Part shown: positions 36,550 through 49,342 of the stretch, piece by piece | How positions within the stretch are numbered: the first letter of the stretch is position 1 | How the letters are laid out: the number at the start of each line of letters is the position of its first letter | Source: Epiperipatus broadwayi | Lineage: Eukaryota; Onychophora; Udeonychophora; Euonychophora; Peripatidae | Assembly (NCBI GenBank): GCA_028023455.1 | Contig: JAQFVV010006215.1 | Coordinates: 12,999,473-13,063,472 of the forward strand | Reading direction: 5' to 3' | DNA: 64,000 bases | Translations under genes and position numbers: made by a program | The notes under the pieces: model-generated | Databases searched by the model: none | Seen by the model: the letters and a program-made list of their open reading frames with translations, nothing else | What the model was told of the DNA's origin: nothing

Positions 36550-39500
36550 TGTAACGGTCAGGTTTGTACATTTGTTCAACAGATCGAGAGTCCAAACAGA
36601 ATACCAGAAGCTGACCAGTCAGAATAGTACTATCCTATATCTGATCATACCTCATCTCTCTTACCTGTACTTCCAAGTTGACCCATAGTGAATGACATGC
36701 CTGAGGCTACACTTGATATCTCCTTATTCATGTACCAGCAGTAAAAAACCATAAAACAAGAGACATTCCCCCTTAAATAGATGATTATATAACTTAACTA
36801 GTGATTCATAAGTGCAATGAACAAGAATGGAGACTGGAAGAAATTTATATTTTATAAATTTTAATATAATAATTAATAAGTGGTAAATCAATGTGAATTG
36901 TATACATTTGTTCACACCATTTGGTGGATATTCAGATTTACAAAGAATAATGTAATAATCAATAAATGATAAAACAATGCAAATTATATATATTGCTCAC
37001 ACGTAAGTGAGTGAATACTTAGGTTTACAAAAAATATTTAATGTAATAATCAGCAAATGATAACACAATGCATTTATATATATACATATTTACTCACACA
37101 CAGGTGAGTGAATACTTAGGTTTACAAAGAATATTTAATATAATAAATCAATAAGTGATAAAACAATGCAAATTATATATATTTGCTCACATGCAGATGA
37201 GTGAATACTTAGGTTTACAAAATGTTTAAATAGATTATGGATTTACAGAACTGACAATAGGCATACACCATGTTTTATGTTTCAGAAGAATATACACACA
37301 ATTAAGATATAATGTCTAAAGTTTCAATGATTGAGCGATTTGGCTTCCAACTAAACCTATTCTAAGGTTAAGTCAATTGTGAGACAAGATATTTCCGATC
37401 ACTTATGCCAGAATTTATGCTATGAAATATGTCAGGAAATTTAGTAACAGTTAGAGTGGTCAAATTAATTGAAAACTGCTTGGAGTTATATTATTAAATC
37501 TAAACATAATTTACTGTACAGATAAATCGCATTAACCCAGATTCTGAATTGAATCAAAGCCAAGGTTGATTACTGTGAATGGCTGAACTGATGCAGGGCA
37601 GCTTAACAGTATTACAAATTATGATAACAGAGTAGGTGCGTCTTGAATTTGCTTGTAATTAAAATTCATTACCCCAGTAATCAGTTCTCTGGAACATGCT
37701 GCTTGCTATAATAAGAAAAAGCCTTTTAGTCTGCATGAGTGACACAACTGCTTAACGAGTCTTTGGAACACTTTGGTTCCTTCCAAATACAAAATACAAA
37801 ATATCCCAATTGCTCAAACTAAGATGCATGGTTTGACATTAAATCCACCTTGAGGTAGACTACTATAGGTATATCAAGAAGCTAAGCATATTCATGCAAA
37901 CTAGCAATACATTTGCCACATTAACTCCATATGATTAACTAAATCAATTATGCTGTCAGTGCCACTGCCACTGGTCAGTTCAGAAATAGTATATATAATC
38001 ACACTACAGAAGCAATAATAGGAATCTGATTTAAGGATATCTGTAAACTTAACATTACAGCAAATTTAGGGATTTATTAAGAGTTAGAATACTACTTATA
38101 TGCTGCATAGTATCACTCCAGCCTAATACTAAGTAAAATATTAATTTCTAAAATAACTTATACAGAACATTACAAATAGCTGTCTCAACCTAGCACAAAT
38201 GATAGTTTATTTTCAGAAGGCCTATATTTTTTAAATTACAAAATACTACTATAATGGAAATGTGTCTAATTACCTCTCTGAGAATTATTAAACCCTGCTA
38301 AACTCCATTCTGATAAACATAGCATAAAATTAATAAACATGAATTTAACAACTAAATATGGATGGCATAAGAACAAATTGCTGAAACCGATAAAGTTATA
38401 ATTTAGAAAAATGAATAAGCACTTATGTTGTAAATGGTTTTATAGAATTTAAATACTTATGATCAAGCAAGAAATTTAAGTGTGTTCTAAGTTTAAAACC
38501 TAAATGGTTTAATGTAACATTTAAATATTATAGAGATATAATACTTGATTATTTATCTAGCTTCAATTTAGAGTTTGTTTAGGAATGAAATTTGGGTATT
38601 CTGCAGAATGATCTACCAGTAAAGCTTGGTAGTCAGTCTTTCAAGGCATTCTGTACTGGGCATCTCCATTAGTTCGAGATGTGGCTTCTCTCCATTACTT
38701 TGGAGGGGGGTGGCTTCTCCATTACTTGGCCAGGGCTGAGGTTGATGTTCTTTCCATTCTGTAGAACAATTAACTGTGGGAGATAGACAACAAGTCTATC
38801 ACCCACTAGCCCATGGTTCTCACCTTAACAGCTTTCAATGATTTCTTGGTCTAAATTCAGTTTGGCAAAAAGTAATGAGGGAACAAACTCTTTAATCACT
38901 ATTTTTCAACACTCATTTGGAAAAGAGAAGTATCTAACTAACTTAAAATAGCCCCAACAGGTTTTATATCATGTATTTCCCAGTATTCCCCTCTCCCCTC
39001 ATTTTAGCAACATCACTTGTTTACTACTTCAAATCTTGCCTTTAACTAAGTTTTCTCTTTCCTTTTTTTCTTTCTCTTCTTTTTTATTATTATCCGCAGC
39101 TAAATCTGGAGTTAATAGGTCTTTTCCTTTGGGTTCCCCAATTTCACTTAAGATAAATTTATGCCTGACTAGGTTTTAAATTGGTTTTCACCTATAATTT
39201 AAATTAGATCAATTTTCAGCTAACAGATTATTTTTAGACAAAATGTTAAAACTTGTAAACAACTTACTGCCTGTGTAATTTTAAACAAAATAACAGAACT
39301 TGAAAATTATTTTAAATGAATTAAAATATATATTCTTAAATGAATAATTTTATAAAATCTAAATTTATAATTTTGTTATATACATAAATTCTAACTACAC
39401 ACTGCCAGGTTTACTTCAGTTTTAACAGACAAAGGATGGTATATTATAATGAATGAGGTGATTATACATGCAAATTCTCGGCAATGTTAAAAGTATAAGT

Positions 39501-39598
39501 TCAAAGTTTTAATAAAAGGAATGAGTTGAGTCGGATATGGAATTGGTGAAACAGACTGACTGAAAGATGTGATTGTTTTAATATTTATAATCATTACA
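36550..39598 (-). repeat. Gypsy 5' LTR (~3.0 kb)
   Basis: Counterpart of 28431-31043. It carries the ~100-bp tandem array at 36860-37235 and an additional ~510-bp block at about 37308-37818 absent from the other LTR. TAAGAT-like sequence lies at both edges of this block, as expected for deletion between short repeats in the other copy. Confidence 0.85.
36860..37235 (-). repeat. ~100-bp tandem repeat within the 5' LTR
   Basis: Three to four units matching those at 28745-29150, each with a CTCAC...GTGAG pair around a short centre. Confidence 0.8.
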
Positions 39599-42500
39599 CA
39601 CATTTATTAAGTTATGTCATTATAAAATAAACATTTAATTACTTTCAACAATGTCTTATTAATTTTTATTAATATAATCAATTTATTGCAATTCATTTTA
39701 AAATTATAGTTTCAATTGTTAGCTTAATAATAGTCTAATCTTCCATAAGTAGTAATAATTAGCTAATGACTTTAAATTAATTATTTCTAAATCATATTTT
39801 AAATATCTTTAGCATGTGAATGCATGTAATATATTTCCATTTAAAGTTAAAATTTTAAAAAGAAAATGATTATATTTCAATTTTCTGGTCTGGGAGATAA
39901 AAACATTTAAAACAATTTTCCTGTAAAGTTCTGCTTATAAAAATGTTTTAAAAATAATATTGTAATTGAATTAATATTTTAAGAATTTTAAAAAGAGTAT
40001 TTTAAATTAATTATCATTAATATCATAATTCATAATTTGCAAAATGTATAATATAACAAAATAATGAGTGTAATTACAAAAGTTATTTTTAACATATTTC
40101 ACTTATCAACTATATTAGATCACATAAATTAATTATTGAATAACACCCTCATTATCAAACATTTAAGTAGTCATATATGGCCTATCATACCATATTTAAA
40201 CTCTACGAATATTTTGATACATTTCATCATTTTTTTCTCAATGTTTTATTATATGTAATTTTTGTAATTACTTTTTATTTTTATAAAGTTTAAGCCATGA
40301 ACAGCTAAAGTAATTATTTGCTTGCGTTTGCCCATCTGTCACTTTACAGAATCTCACCATATATACTATTTGAAAAACTCCAATAATACATAATTATGGA
40401 AGGAAGTTATATACTTTTGCAAAGCTTTTTGACAACAGGAATTTTTATAAAAGATATTGCTTGAACTTTTATTAATATTAAATTGCTTTAGTCATGCTAA
40501 ATTTATCTGGAATTGAGACTTTTAAAAATGTTGGGTGTCAGAACTTTATATAATTTTAAACTAAGTTTATTATACTTTATTCTACAATGAATAGACTGCA
40601 CATTTTTTAAATGCTAATTTTTATTATTATTTACAAAAGATTCCCATTTAAGCTTAATTTGACATCACTGTTAAATTAGATCTTTTACTAAACTTGCAGG
40701 ATGTTTTAAATGATAAAAACGGCTGTAGATAATAATCGTGGAAATATGAATGCATTTTATGAAAGCAAATTATTCTATTATTATTATTTCTTCACAATTT
40801 AAAATGACTTTTCATGAAAATTGTTATAATGCTATTTTAAAATAAACAAAATATTTATTTCAATGTTTATAAAATTACAGAATAAATATATTGTATTTTT
40901 TTTATGAATTATATCATTTCTTAAATATATTATAAAAAAATTAATTTTCATGTTCTTGCATTGTGCCTTCAAATAAAATATACATGACAAAATATTACAT
41001 TTTAAGGAAATATTTTGCCTTTATTTGGAAATATAAAATAAATATTTATGTTTTAATGCACTTAATAGTTTTTGAATATTTTATCATTGACAAAATATAA
41101 ATAATGCATGAAACCTATTCTGTGCATTTTACATGTGCATTTTATGTGAATGTATTTGCTTTTAAAGGATTGCTGTGCTCCTAATAAATTATTTATTACT
41201 GAAGAAAACTGTGCATTGCTGTAATGGAAATATATTATGCTCTTTATTGATGTCTTATTGGGTGAAGCTACAAATTGTGTTTCAAAAGAAAATAATATTA
41301 TTCTCTCTGTATTGTCTGAAATAACTATTATGCTTTCTACTTTTCATTATTTTATATTTGAATTGCTTTAAAAGAAATGATATTTTCTTATCGACATATT
41401 ATTTTAATAAATACTTTATATACCTTGAATGGCTTTTTAAGTTATGTCAGTGCTTACTCATTTTACGTGCCTCAGATTTTAATTAATTGTTTTGCCAGTA
41501 TTTAATATTCATATTGTCTGGAAACTTTAATAAACTCTCAACATCTCCAAGGACTCATTATTGGAATTGTTGTGCTACAAAATGAAATGGAAGTAAATGA
41601 TTTAAGAACTTATGAACTATTAAATGGTAAAAGGGTTATAAATATTTAGTTATAAGTTTTTATTATTTATGCATGATTCATACTGTATTCATTACGAGAG
41701 TTTTCAGATTGTTTTGAAATATATTCAAATGGTAACATATCTTTCATGTATGAAATTATTTTGAATGTACATAAATGAATGGAAGAATTAGAGTAGTAGA
41801 TGTATATTTTTCTTATTAAATTGTTAAGCCACAATTTATATGTCTAGTTATATTTTGCTATAATTATTTTTTTTTTTATCGTTTTTTTCACATCACTTGT
41901 CTATTATCTCTATTTTCATATATTATTTTTATTAATAGTCTGTCTTAGGTGACAGATAGTGAGTAATGCTATATTTTAGAAAATCTTTTATGATGATTTA
42001 TTCTTAGCATATTTATTATTGATTAGGATCAAGGTCTCAATTCTTTATGTATACTTTTGAACAAGTTTTTTTTTTTGAGACTATTCCATTATAATGCCTT
42101 TTATATTCCTTGATTTTTATCTTGGTGAGATATTTTTAAAGTCATGTGTGATGCCGAACATGTCTTTATTTTGCTCTTGCTGCAGTAAGAATGGTCCAAG
42201 AATGTTGATATAGTTGATGTGCTTAGTCTGCATATATGATGTGTTTAAAAACCTTGATAAAATGTTTTATTTCAAGTTATAATTATTTTATGTGTTTGTG
42301 ATATTATGCATCTTCTTCCAAATTCAAAGTTATTATATTGCTTGTAAGATATATTTGTTAATGTTATTAAATATATTTCATACTGATACATATGGGAATG
42401 AAAGCTGGATTATAAATAAATCTGAGAGCTTTCTGTATTCATAGTTTAATCATATTGAATTTTTTTAACAAGTTAAATTTTTATTTAAATTTGCGATAGT

Positions 42501-42755
42501 TATAAATTTTGATTTCATTAAAATATTTAATGATTATAATTTGTCATATTTATTAGTGTTTATAAAATATTGTTTTAATTATTACTTCTGAATTTGTATC
42601 TGTATCATCATCTGCATTAATATTAAAGTGTACGAATACAAAAAGAATGTAAAAGTCACTCTATTAAAATTTATATTGATATTTTTTAAGTAACATCCTT
42701 GGTTAACAATATTATATTATTTTGATTAAGATTATAAGAGAACCTTTTCTGTATT
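39599..42755. other. AT-rich non-coding stretch
   Basis: About 3.2 kb with no supported gene, RNA or repeat family. Confidence 0.45.
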
Positions 42756-42764
42756 AAACCACTA

Positions 42765-43806
42765 AACATCACATGATCACCATTTCTTATGCTCATAACT
42801 TATTAAAACAGGCAAACTCTCCATACAGTAGTGCCACTCAGTGCAAGCCAGAGTAATCAATGGATGCCAGAAGGCTTGTGCATAAAATCCCCACCTAGTG
42901 CCTTCTCATCCAATATTCCCAGACTAGTTTCTGGCTTGTGTCTTAGTCAGTGATGAGTCTTGGATCTGAGAGCACTGCACCTAGATCTTAGGATCTAATG
43001 CAACCCTCCAGCAGCCACCTTTTATCTCTACTTAACTACAAAACTATGAGAATAAAATTGGAAAACACAATAATATTTTCAATCTAAGCTCATTAACTTA
43101 TGGGTCTGTACTCAGTTCAGTACTCATACATTTTGGTGACTTTGGTTGTTTAATAACCATAGCCACCACTATCTATTAGGCAGGATTTCTTATGCTTGCT
43201 CATAACTGTTATTAAAACAGGCAAAACTCTCCATACAGTAGTGCCACTCAGTGAAAGCTAGAGTAATCAATGGATTACTCCTCACTGACAAAGGCGACAA
43301 GCCAGAAACTAGACTGGGGATATTGAATGATAGGCACTAGATAAGGATTTTATGCACAAGCTTTCTGGAATCCATTGATTATTCCATCTTGCACTGAGTG
43401 GCACTACTGTATGGAGAGTTTTGCCTGTTTTAATAAGTTATGGGCAAGCATAAGAAATGGTGATCATGTGATCCTGCCTAATATTATAGTGGTGGCTATG
43501 ATTATTAAAGAACCAAAAGACACCAAAGATTGAAAGTATTGTGTTTTCAATTTTATTCTCATAGTTTTGTAGTTAGGTAGAGATAAAAATGGCTGCTGGA
43601 GGGTTGCATTAGATCCTACGATCTAGGTGCAGTGCTCTCAGATCCAAGGCTCCTCATTGACGAAGGTCACAAGCCAGAAACTAATCTGGGGATATTGGAT
43701 AAGTAGGCACTAGATAGGGATTTTATGCACAAGCCTTCTGGCATCCATTGATTTCTCTGGTTGGCACAGGATGACACTACCCTATGGAGAGTTTTGCCCC
43801 TTTTTT
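42765..43806. repeat. ~1-kb palindromic array of a ~425-bp repeat with hammerhead-like cores
   Basis: One full and one partial unit in one orientation (42765-43277) face one partial and one truncated unit in the opposite orientation (43278-43806). Shared blocks include AACTCTCCATACAGTAGTGC, AGAAGGCTTGTGCATAAAAT, GGATCTGAGAGCACTGCACC and ATGCAACCCTCCAGCAGCCA. Each unit also holds a core of the form CTGAYRA, a short GGC/GCC-type stem, then GAAACTAG: at 42950-42924 (minus), 43285-43312 and 43657-43684 (plus). Copies are similar enough that the family is moderately young. Diverged relatives are at 13.4 and 56.3 kb. No coding capacity; probably a non-autonomous or retrozyme/SINE-like repeat. Confidence 0.7.
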
Positions 43807-45015
43807 AACCTTTTGGGTAATATATGTGTAGCAACAAATTCCCTTTCCTACTCATCATCTTATGTTGCTTTATAATTATTTTTATATCAGAATTTCATGA
43901 TTAATTTTAAAATTAAATTTATTTGTTGTATTAGGATATTATCCAAATTATATCATATAATTATTTACTAGGATCACATTTACAGTTTGGATAAAGATCT
44001 GAGAGAACGAATATTATTATATTTGTTTATTAGACTTTTTTTTTATTAAGAACTCTGAGATTTATTAAAAAAGATTTATTAGAATTGAAAACCTATTAAT
44101 AATAATCTGATTTGTGTAAACCTGCTTTATAAGATTAATTTAGAGAGTACAATATATAGTATTGATTTTTCCTTTGTTTGTATTTGTAATTTAAATTTGC
44201 ATACATTTGTTCATATGCATAACTAAATATTTTCTTTATTCTTTATAAATATAAAGCTGGGTGAACTTTTGATGCTTACCATAATCATAGTATATATATT
44301 GTGACCTTCTGAATAGACACAAGAAACAAATTTTAAGTAGATAGCACTGTATCAGTAATAACGAATTGCATTTAACTAAAAAAAAAAAGGTGAAATAACA
44401 TGAAATTTTTAAACATTTTTCATTAATAATCTAAAACCTTGTTTAGAAAGTACTTTCAGATATTATTTAGAAGTTTTAAGACATTTAGAATTTCTTTGAT
44501 GTGTATTTAATGATAGAAATGGGGGTGGCTTGTCACAGAAACTGTTAGTGTATAGGTTAAGTTGATCCAGATTCGTCTTATTTTTCTGTAAGACAGTGGT
44601 TGATATTGGTTAGTGATTTTCTGGTTTATTTGCTCATTGATAATCCAGTCCATAGCATAGTTAGTACAGTATTTTTGACTCATGGTTATTTAGGCTTTTA
44701 TTTTGATCAGATTGGCTTAGTAGTATATAGTGCAGCACATATGTGTGCATGTATGTTTGTGCCATCTTAAAACTTCATCTTTCACTCATGTATTTGGTTA
44801 TGATACAGAATATTATGTCTTACAGTGAAATATTTAAATTTATAATAAATATCTTTGATAACCAATTTAAACACAGTTTAAATGATTAATGGGTAGATGG
44901 ATCAATGAATTGTTGACAGACCAAATATACTATCAACTACTTTATTTGCTAAATAATTATTTTTTTATTTAAGAGTGTAAAAAGAATTTTTTTTATTGAT
45001 TCAATTTGATTAATA
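43807..45015. other. AT-rich non-coding stretch
   Basis: Nothing recognisable seen. Confidence 0.45.
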
Positions 45016-45300
45016 TTATTTAGAAGACAGGATGATTTTGTTTTCTTTTTCAAGAGAAAAAAAAAAAATTGAATATTTCCAGCTAATTATCTCAGTGCAA
45101 AGGGTGGGATTGACCGTCTTGAAGTTGACCTTTGGGGATAGTAACCTTTTGATTGGTAGAAGAAATGGATATGTAAGCAATAATCGGTAATAAAAAGGGG
45201 GATAATATACAAAAAAGTAGACTGCTTTATTACAGCGCGCTCTCTCTCTCTCTCTAGGTAGTTCTTCTTCCAAAATCAAGCGGTTAATATTCAATTTAAA
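45016..45300. other. Less AT-rich patch with CT/GA microsatellite
   Basis: A CT microsatellite (45240-45256), which reads GAGA on the minus strand, follows CAGCGCG. The preceding 150 bases are richer in G. GAGA tracts are common in invertebrate promoters, but no exon or start site can be tied to it. A 92-codon minus-strand frame here has no recognisable domain and part of it is just the microsatellite. Confidence 0.3.
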
Positions 45301-46630
45301 TTCAAAAGTACAACTTTTCTTTAAGTATGATTATTTTTATATGAAACTAGTTAAAAAATTCTCTTTGAAATATAAAGAAAAAGATGAGAACATAATCAAC
45401 TTCAAACAAGGTATATGACCCTATGTTTTCCATTAACTAATTTTAGATTTAATATCATTGTTTAAAATGCATCGTGCATCTATAATTCAAGTTTAACTTA
45501 CCTGATCTTAATCTTTACTATTAATGAAAAAATTGAATTGTATGAATTTTGTTATTTTATGGGAAAAGTTATGGTGAACTTTTTAACAAAACATTTCATA
45601 AACTCTAGATTAAATATTTCTTCTAGCTATAGAAAAGTAAAATTTAAATGAAAGGATGTGTGTATCTAACTTGTGTAACATGCCATAAATTATTATTGAA
45701 TGAGAATTATACTTAACTATTCATATCATATAGGATTAAGGAATTGAATGTATAGCTTATATAAAACTAATGGATAACTAACCTCTGTTAAATGTGCATA
45801 TAACTTAATGCAAGTGGAAGAGCATGAATATTAAATGTGTATATTTTCTAATTGTTCTCATTTATACTTATCACTAAAATGTATGGTCATTTAAGGAATT
45901 ATGTAGAATTGAGTGAATACCATAAATTAACTAACCACAGTATTTGCTAATGGATGGCTTTTGATAAATTATTATGAATTCCTTGATAAATGTAATTATA
46001 GTCAATGTTAATTGGTGGAAAATTAATGTTCATTTTGAAATTTACAAGACTGATTGCTGAGTTATAAACTGCGAAACCACCAGTTAATTAAATGATAAAA
46101 TATTACTAGAAATCTGCAGCAGTAAACATAATTTGTCCTTATCAAAAAGAAAATATATTGAATACTTCACATGCTATATCGTCAGCAATTTCAATGAGCT
46201 ATTTGCTAAGAACTTTGGAAACTGCTCTTCAATTGGATCCAAAAATATGTTTTGTCCGTCCTGCAGGAATTGTCTATATGTCTATTAACATCTATCTGTT
46301 TATAATTATTGCCATTATCTTCATACATGCCTAAGAAGCTTTATTTACAGACTGTATGAATGAACTTTTATTTTCCAGCTAAAGAAGATTTAAGCATTTC
46401 TTTTGTATGGTAGATAAGTAGATCAATTTATTTGTCTTTGTCTTTTTTTAAATTTTTTTCTTTTGTTCCAAGATCATCTCAGATACGTATAATATGAAAA
46501 GTATTATGCTGGGTAATTGATTGTTATTCTGATGTGATTTTTTTCTTATATACATGTATTTTATACACTTATGTTAGTGGTAGAAATATTTATTTGCTAT
46601 TATGAAGCTAGCAGCTAATTTAAAGAGGTG
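45301..46630. other. AT-rich non-coding stretch
   Basis: Nothing recognisable seen. Confidence 0.45.
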
Positions 46631-46918
46631 TAAATTCATAAAAGTATTATTTTACCTTTGCATTGTCAGAAATGATGAGGTCTATTTAATAATGATTATT
46701 ATACTTCAAATTTAAAACATTTATAGTTTGTCATAAATTAAAATTATATTTTGATTTATTAGTTAATATTAAATACACAAAAGTGTTGTTTTATCTTTGC
46801 ATTGTTAGAGATGATGAAGTCTATTTAATAATGATTATTATACCTCAAAATTTAAAGCATTTATAATTTGTCAGGAATTAGAGGTTTATTTTCGATTTAT
46901 TAGTTAATGTTGATATAA
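46631..46918. repeat. Two-copy tandem repeat, ~145-bp unit
   Basis: Blocks TTTGCATTGT, GATGARGTCTATTTAATAAT and GATTTATTAGTTAAT occur in the same order in two adjacent copies that differ at about one position in eight. Confidence 0.75.
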
Positions 46919-47188
46919 TATCTACATATTGAATATGATTTAAAAGTATTTTGTGCATTGTTTTGTGTGTGTGCGCCTGTTTTGTGAGATTCATTTATAT
47001 AATTGTTAAATTTATAGTAGCTTGACTTGTATTTTCCCAGTCGGTTTCAGATGATATAATATGCCATAAGAAGTGAAAGAATTAGGAATTTATTTAAGAA
47101 TGAATTTATTTTTCATTTCAAAAGATATTTTATTTATTTATAGAGCAAGGTACATAATTTTGTATACAGGCAATAGTTAGAGCTGCTG

Positions 47189-47535
47189 CTAACAAGCATT
47201 ATCTGCAATGGGTTTGCAGGGATACAGTTCAGATAGGAGGGTCATCCCATCCCTTTCATCACAGCAATAGGGGAAAGAATCAGTCCTTATAAGGTTAGGG
47301 GCATCATACATAGAATGAAATGGAACATCTTGAAATTTATATTTTTAATTGTTCCCATGTCTGAATCACCAACTGGTCTGGGCAAGTCCTCTTGTCAATC
47401 TCCCTAGCTTTCCACATGAAATTTATTAGGAGGTCTTTAGGATGGTGGTCAATCCCACTTTCAAACAATACTTTACAATGTATAGTCCAAATCCCGAAGT
47501 TGACAAATGAAGCCAGCTGTATTTTGGCAAAAAAA
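47189..47535 (-). pseudogene. Coding-like relic, possibly the end of a non-LTR retrotransposon
   Basis: The minus strand is open for ~66 codons from 47535, including LASFVNFGIWTIHCKVLFES, HHPKDLLINFMWKAREI and DQLVIQTWEQLK, to a stop at 47339. A second frame then stays open with FQDVPFHSMYDAPNLIR to a stop at 47189. The amino-acid composition is protein-like, and the G+C is higher than in the surroundings, suggesting a real but frameshifted coding remnant. Part of it loosely recalls the C-terminal region after RT in some LINE proteins, but I do not recognise the family. No RT motif was found next to it. Confidence 0.4.
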
Positions 47536-48285
47536 CCCTTTTCAAAGGCCAGAGGAATTCACTCTTAGTTTATTTAAATATTTATTATGAGTGGATTATA
47601 TTTTCTAAATTAAGCATTTGTGTATTATGATGATTATATTATATAAAGTGAAGTAATGTATTTCCCTTGTTTTCAGTGATGAGACTGAGTCCACACCAAT
47701 ATTGAACCTCTGAGTAAGGTTAGGGAATCACTATATTTTCTCATTTAGATTATTAGAATTAAGAAGGTCTCTTTGTCCCTCATGTGTCAATTTTGGAATG
47801 TTTCCATCATATATTCATAGCTATGTGCAATGTAATTTGTCAATTAAAATAAAAGGTAGGATTAATCTCTTTTATGGAACATTTAAAGCAGAAGTAGTGC
47901 TAAAAGTCATTGGTGGGTCTATAGCATCATCTGTATTTTGATATTTTATCTCTTAAATTTCATAAGCAAACTGATGAGATGTAGCTGTTTTTTTAACAGG
48001 TGGCATAATACAAAAGCACACATGAATTACTATCGATTCTGAAAAGATGGAAGAAATTTATCACTGGATTTGTAAGTCTTGGCTAAATATTTCAAATCGT
48101 ATCATACTAATTTATTTTAACTTTTAGATCATCAAATCCTCAGAATGATTCATCCTCATTTTGAATAAGTAAACAAAAAGAAAGGGGAAAAGAAAGTATA
48201 GCTAGTTAATAAAATTGTTCAATTGACTTATAAAGGATAGTGCGATCTCTCTAACTCACATGTTTAGATCCATATTGCATTGTTT
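47536..48285. other. AT-rich non-coding stretch
   Basis: Nothing recognisable seen. Confidence 0.4.
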
Positions 48286-48585
48286 CATTACCCAGTGTTG
48301 GTTTGGTTGACACAGAATATTAGAATTAGTTGATGACATGTATATAGGTGAAGTAAAAGTATAAAGATGTTTCTTTTAATGTTTAATTACTCCAGTGTTA
48401 GTTTGTTAATAAATGTTTAATAAAGCATATTAGAATTAGCTAATAACATGTATATGTTTGAAGTAAAAGTACAAAGAAGTTTGTTTTAATGTTTAATTAC
48501 TCCAATGTTAGTTTGTTCAATAATGAATATTGGAATTGGCTAATAACATGTATATGTGTGAAGTAAAAGTATAAAATGTTTATTT
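48286..48585. repeat. Three-copy minisatellite, ~115-bp unit
   Basis: Units share TTAATGTTTAATTACTCCA, GTTAGTTTGTT, ATATTRGAATTRGCTAATAA and GTGAAGTAAAAGTA-like blocks with modest divergence. Confidence 0.8.
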
Positions 48586-49029
48586 TGACTACATAATGTA
48601 ATAAATGTTTTATTTATTAAAAACTTTGTTGAGGGTTATTCTTTTACATGCATTCGTATTCTTAGTTTCCACACCTACATATCCAATATGATATTAATTG
48701 CACTATTTTATGAATTGACTAATGAACATGTTCAGATCTGATATTATTTTCTCGATCCAAACATTATATGAAATGCCTAATTATTTGATGAACTTCTAGA
48801 GAAATTTATGTACTTAGTTATTATTTAGATAATAATTTGAAATTAAAAGGCACCCTGTTTCTTTCATTGTCTAATTGCTATCTCATTAGAACAATACTCA
48901 ATTTTATGTCATTATCTTTTGTGATGGTAATTAGCAGCTATTATATAGTATACATTTTAAAATAAGTTATGTAATAAAATCCCCGAGATATTTCATTACT
49001 GTTTCCAAGTAGATATTGATTTAGGCATT

Positions 49030-49342
49030 TAGTTTGAACTTATTATGCAATAAAGATTGATTAGTGCTATACCTTTGTTTCATTTAATTTAAACTTATCA
49101 TACAGTAAAGGTGATTAGTGCTATATCTTTATTTCATATAATTTAAATTTATTGTACAGTAAAAGTTAATTAGTGCTAAATCTTCGTTTCATTTAATTTA
49201 AACTTATTATACAGTAAAGATTGATTAGTACTATACCTTTGTTTCATATAATTTAAACTTATTGTACAGCAAAAGTTAATTAGTGTTATATCTTTGTTTC
49301 ATTTAATTTAAACTTATTATACAGTAAAAGTGATTAGTGCAT
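49030..49342. repeat. Minisatellite, ~58-bp unit, about 5.5 copies
   Basis: The unit contains GATTAGTGCTATACCTTTGT, TTCATTTAATTTAAACTTAT and TACAGTAAAA. Alternate copies share variants (ATTTAATTT against ATATAATTT), suggesting a higher-order two-unit pattern. Confidence 0.85.

Larger units (their letters stand above)
28431..39598 (-). mobile_element. Ty3/gypsy LTR retrotransposon, full-length but inactive
   Basis: The minus-strand order is 5' LTR (36550-39598), gag, aspartic protease, RT, RNase H, integrase remnant, polypurine tract and 3' LTR (28431-31043). RT-RNase H-integrase order places it in Ty3/gypsy rather than copia. LTR ends on the plus strand are TGTAAYGG and ATTACA, a 5-6 bp terminal inverted repeat. 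Flanks CATAT on the left and CACAT or CATTT on the right are a possible 5-bp target duplication with one mismatch. At ~11.2 kb with LTRs near 3 kb it is larger than most gypsy elements. The two LTRs differ at many positions, and every gene carries lesions, so this is an old insertion. No tRNA primer site could be matched confidently next to 36550. Confidence 0.85.

Noticed and set aside
48286-49342. Regularly spaced repeats resembling a CRISPR array
   Set aside because: The units are tandem minisatellites with no unique spacers, in a eukaryotic context.
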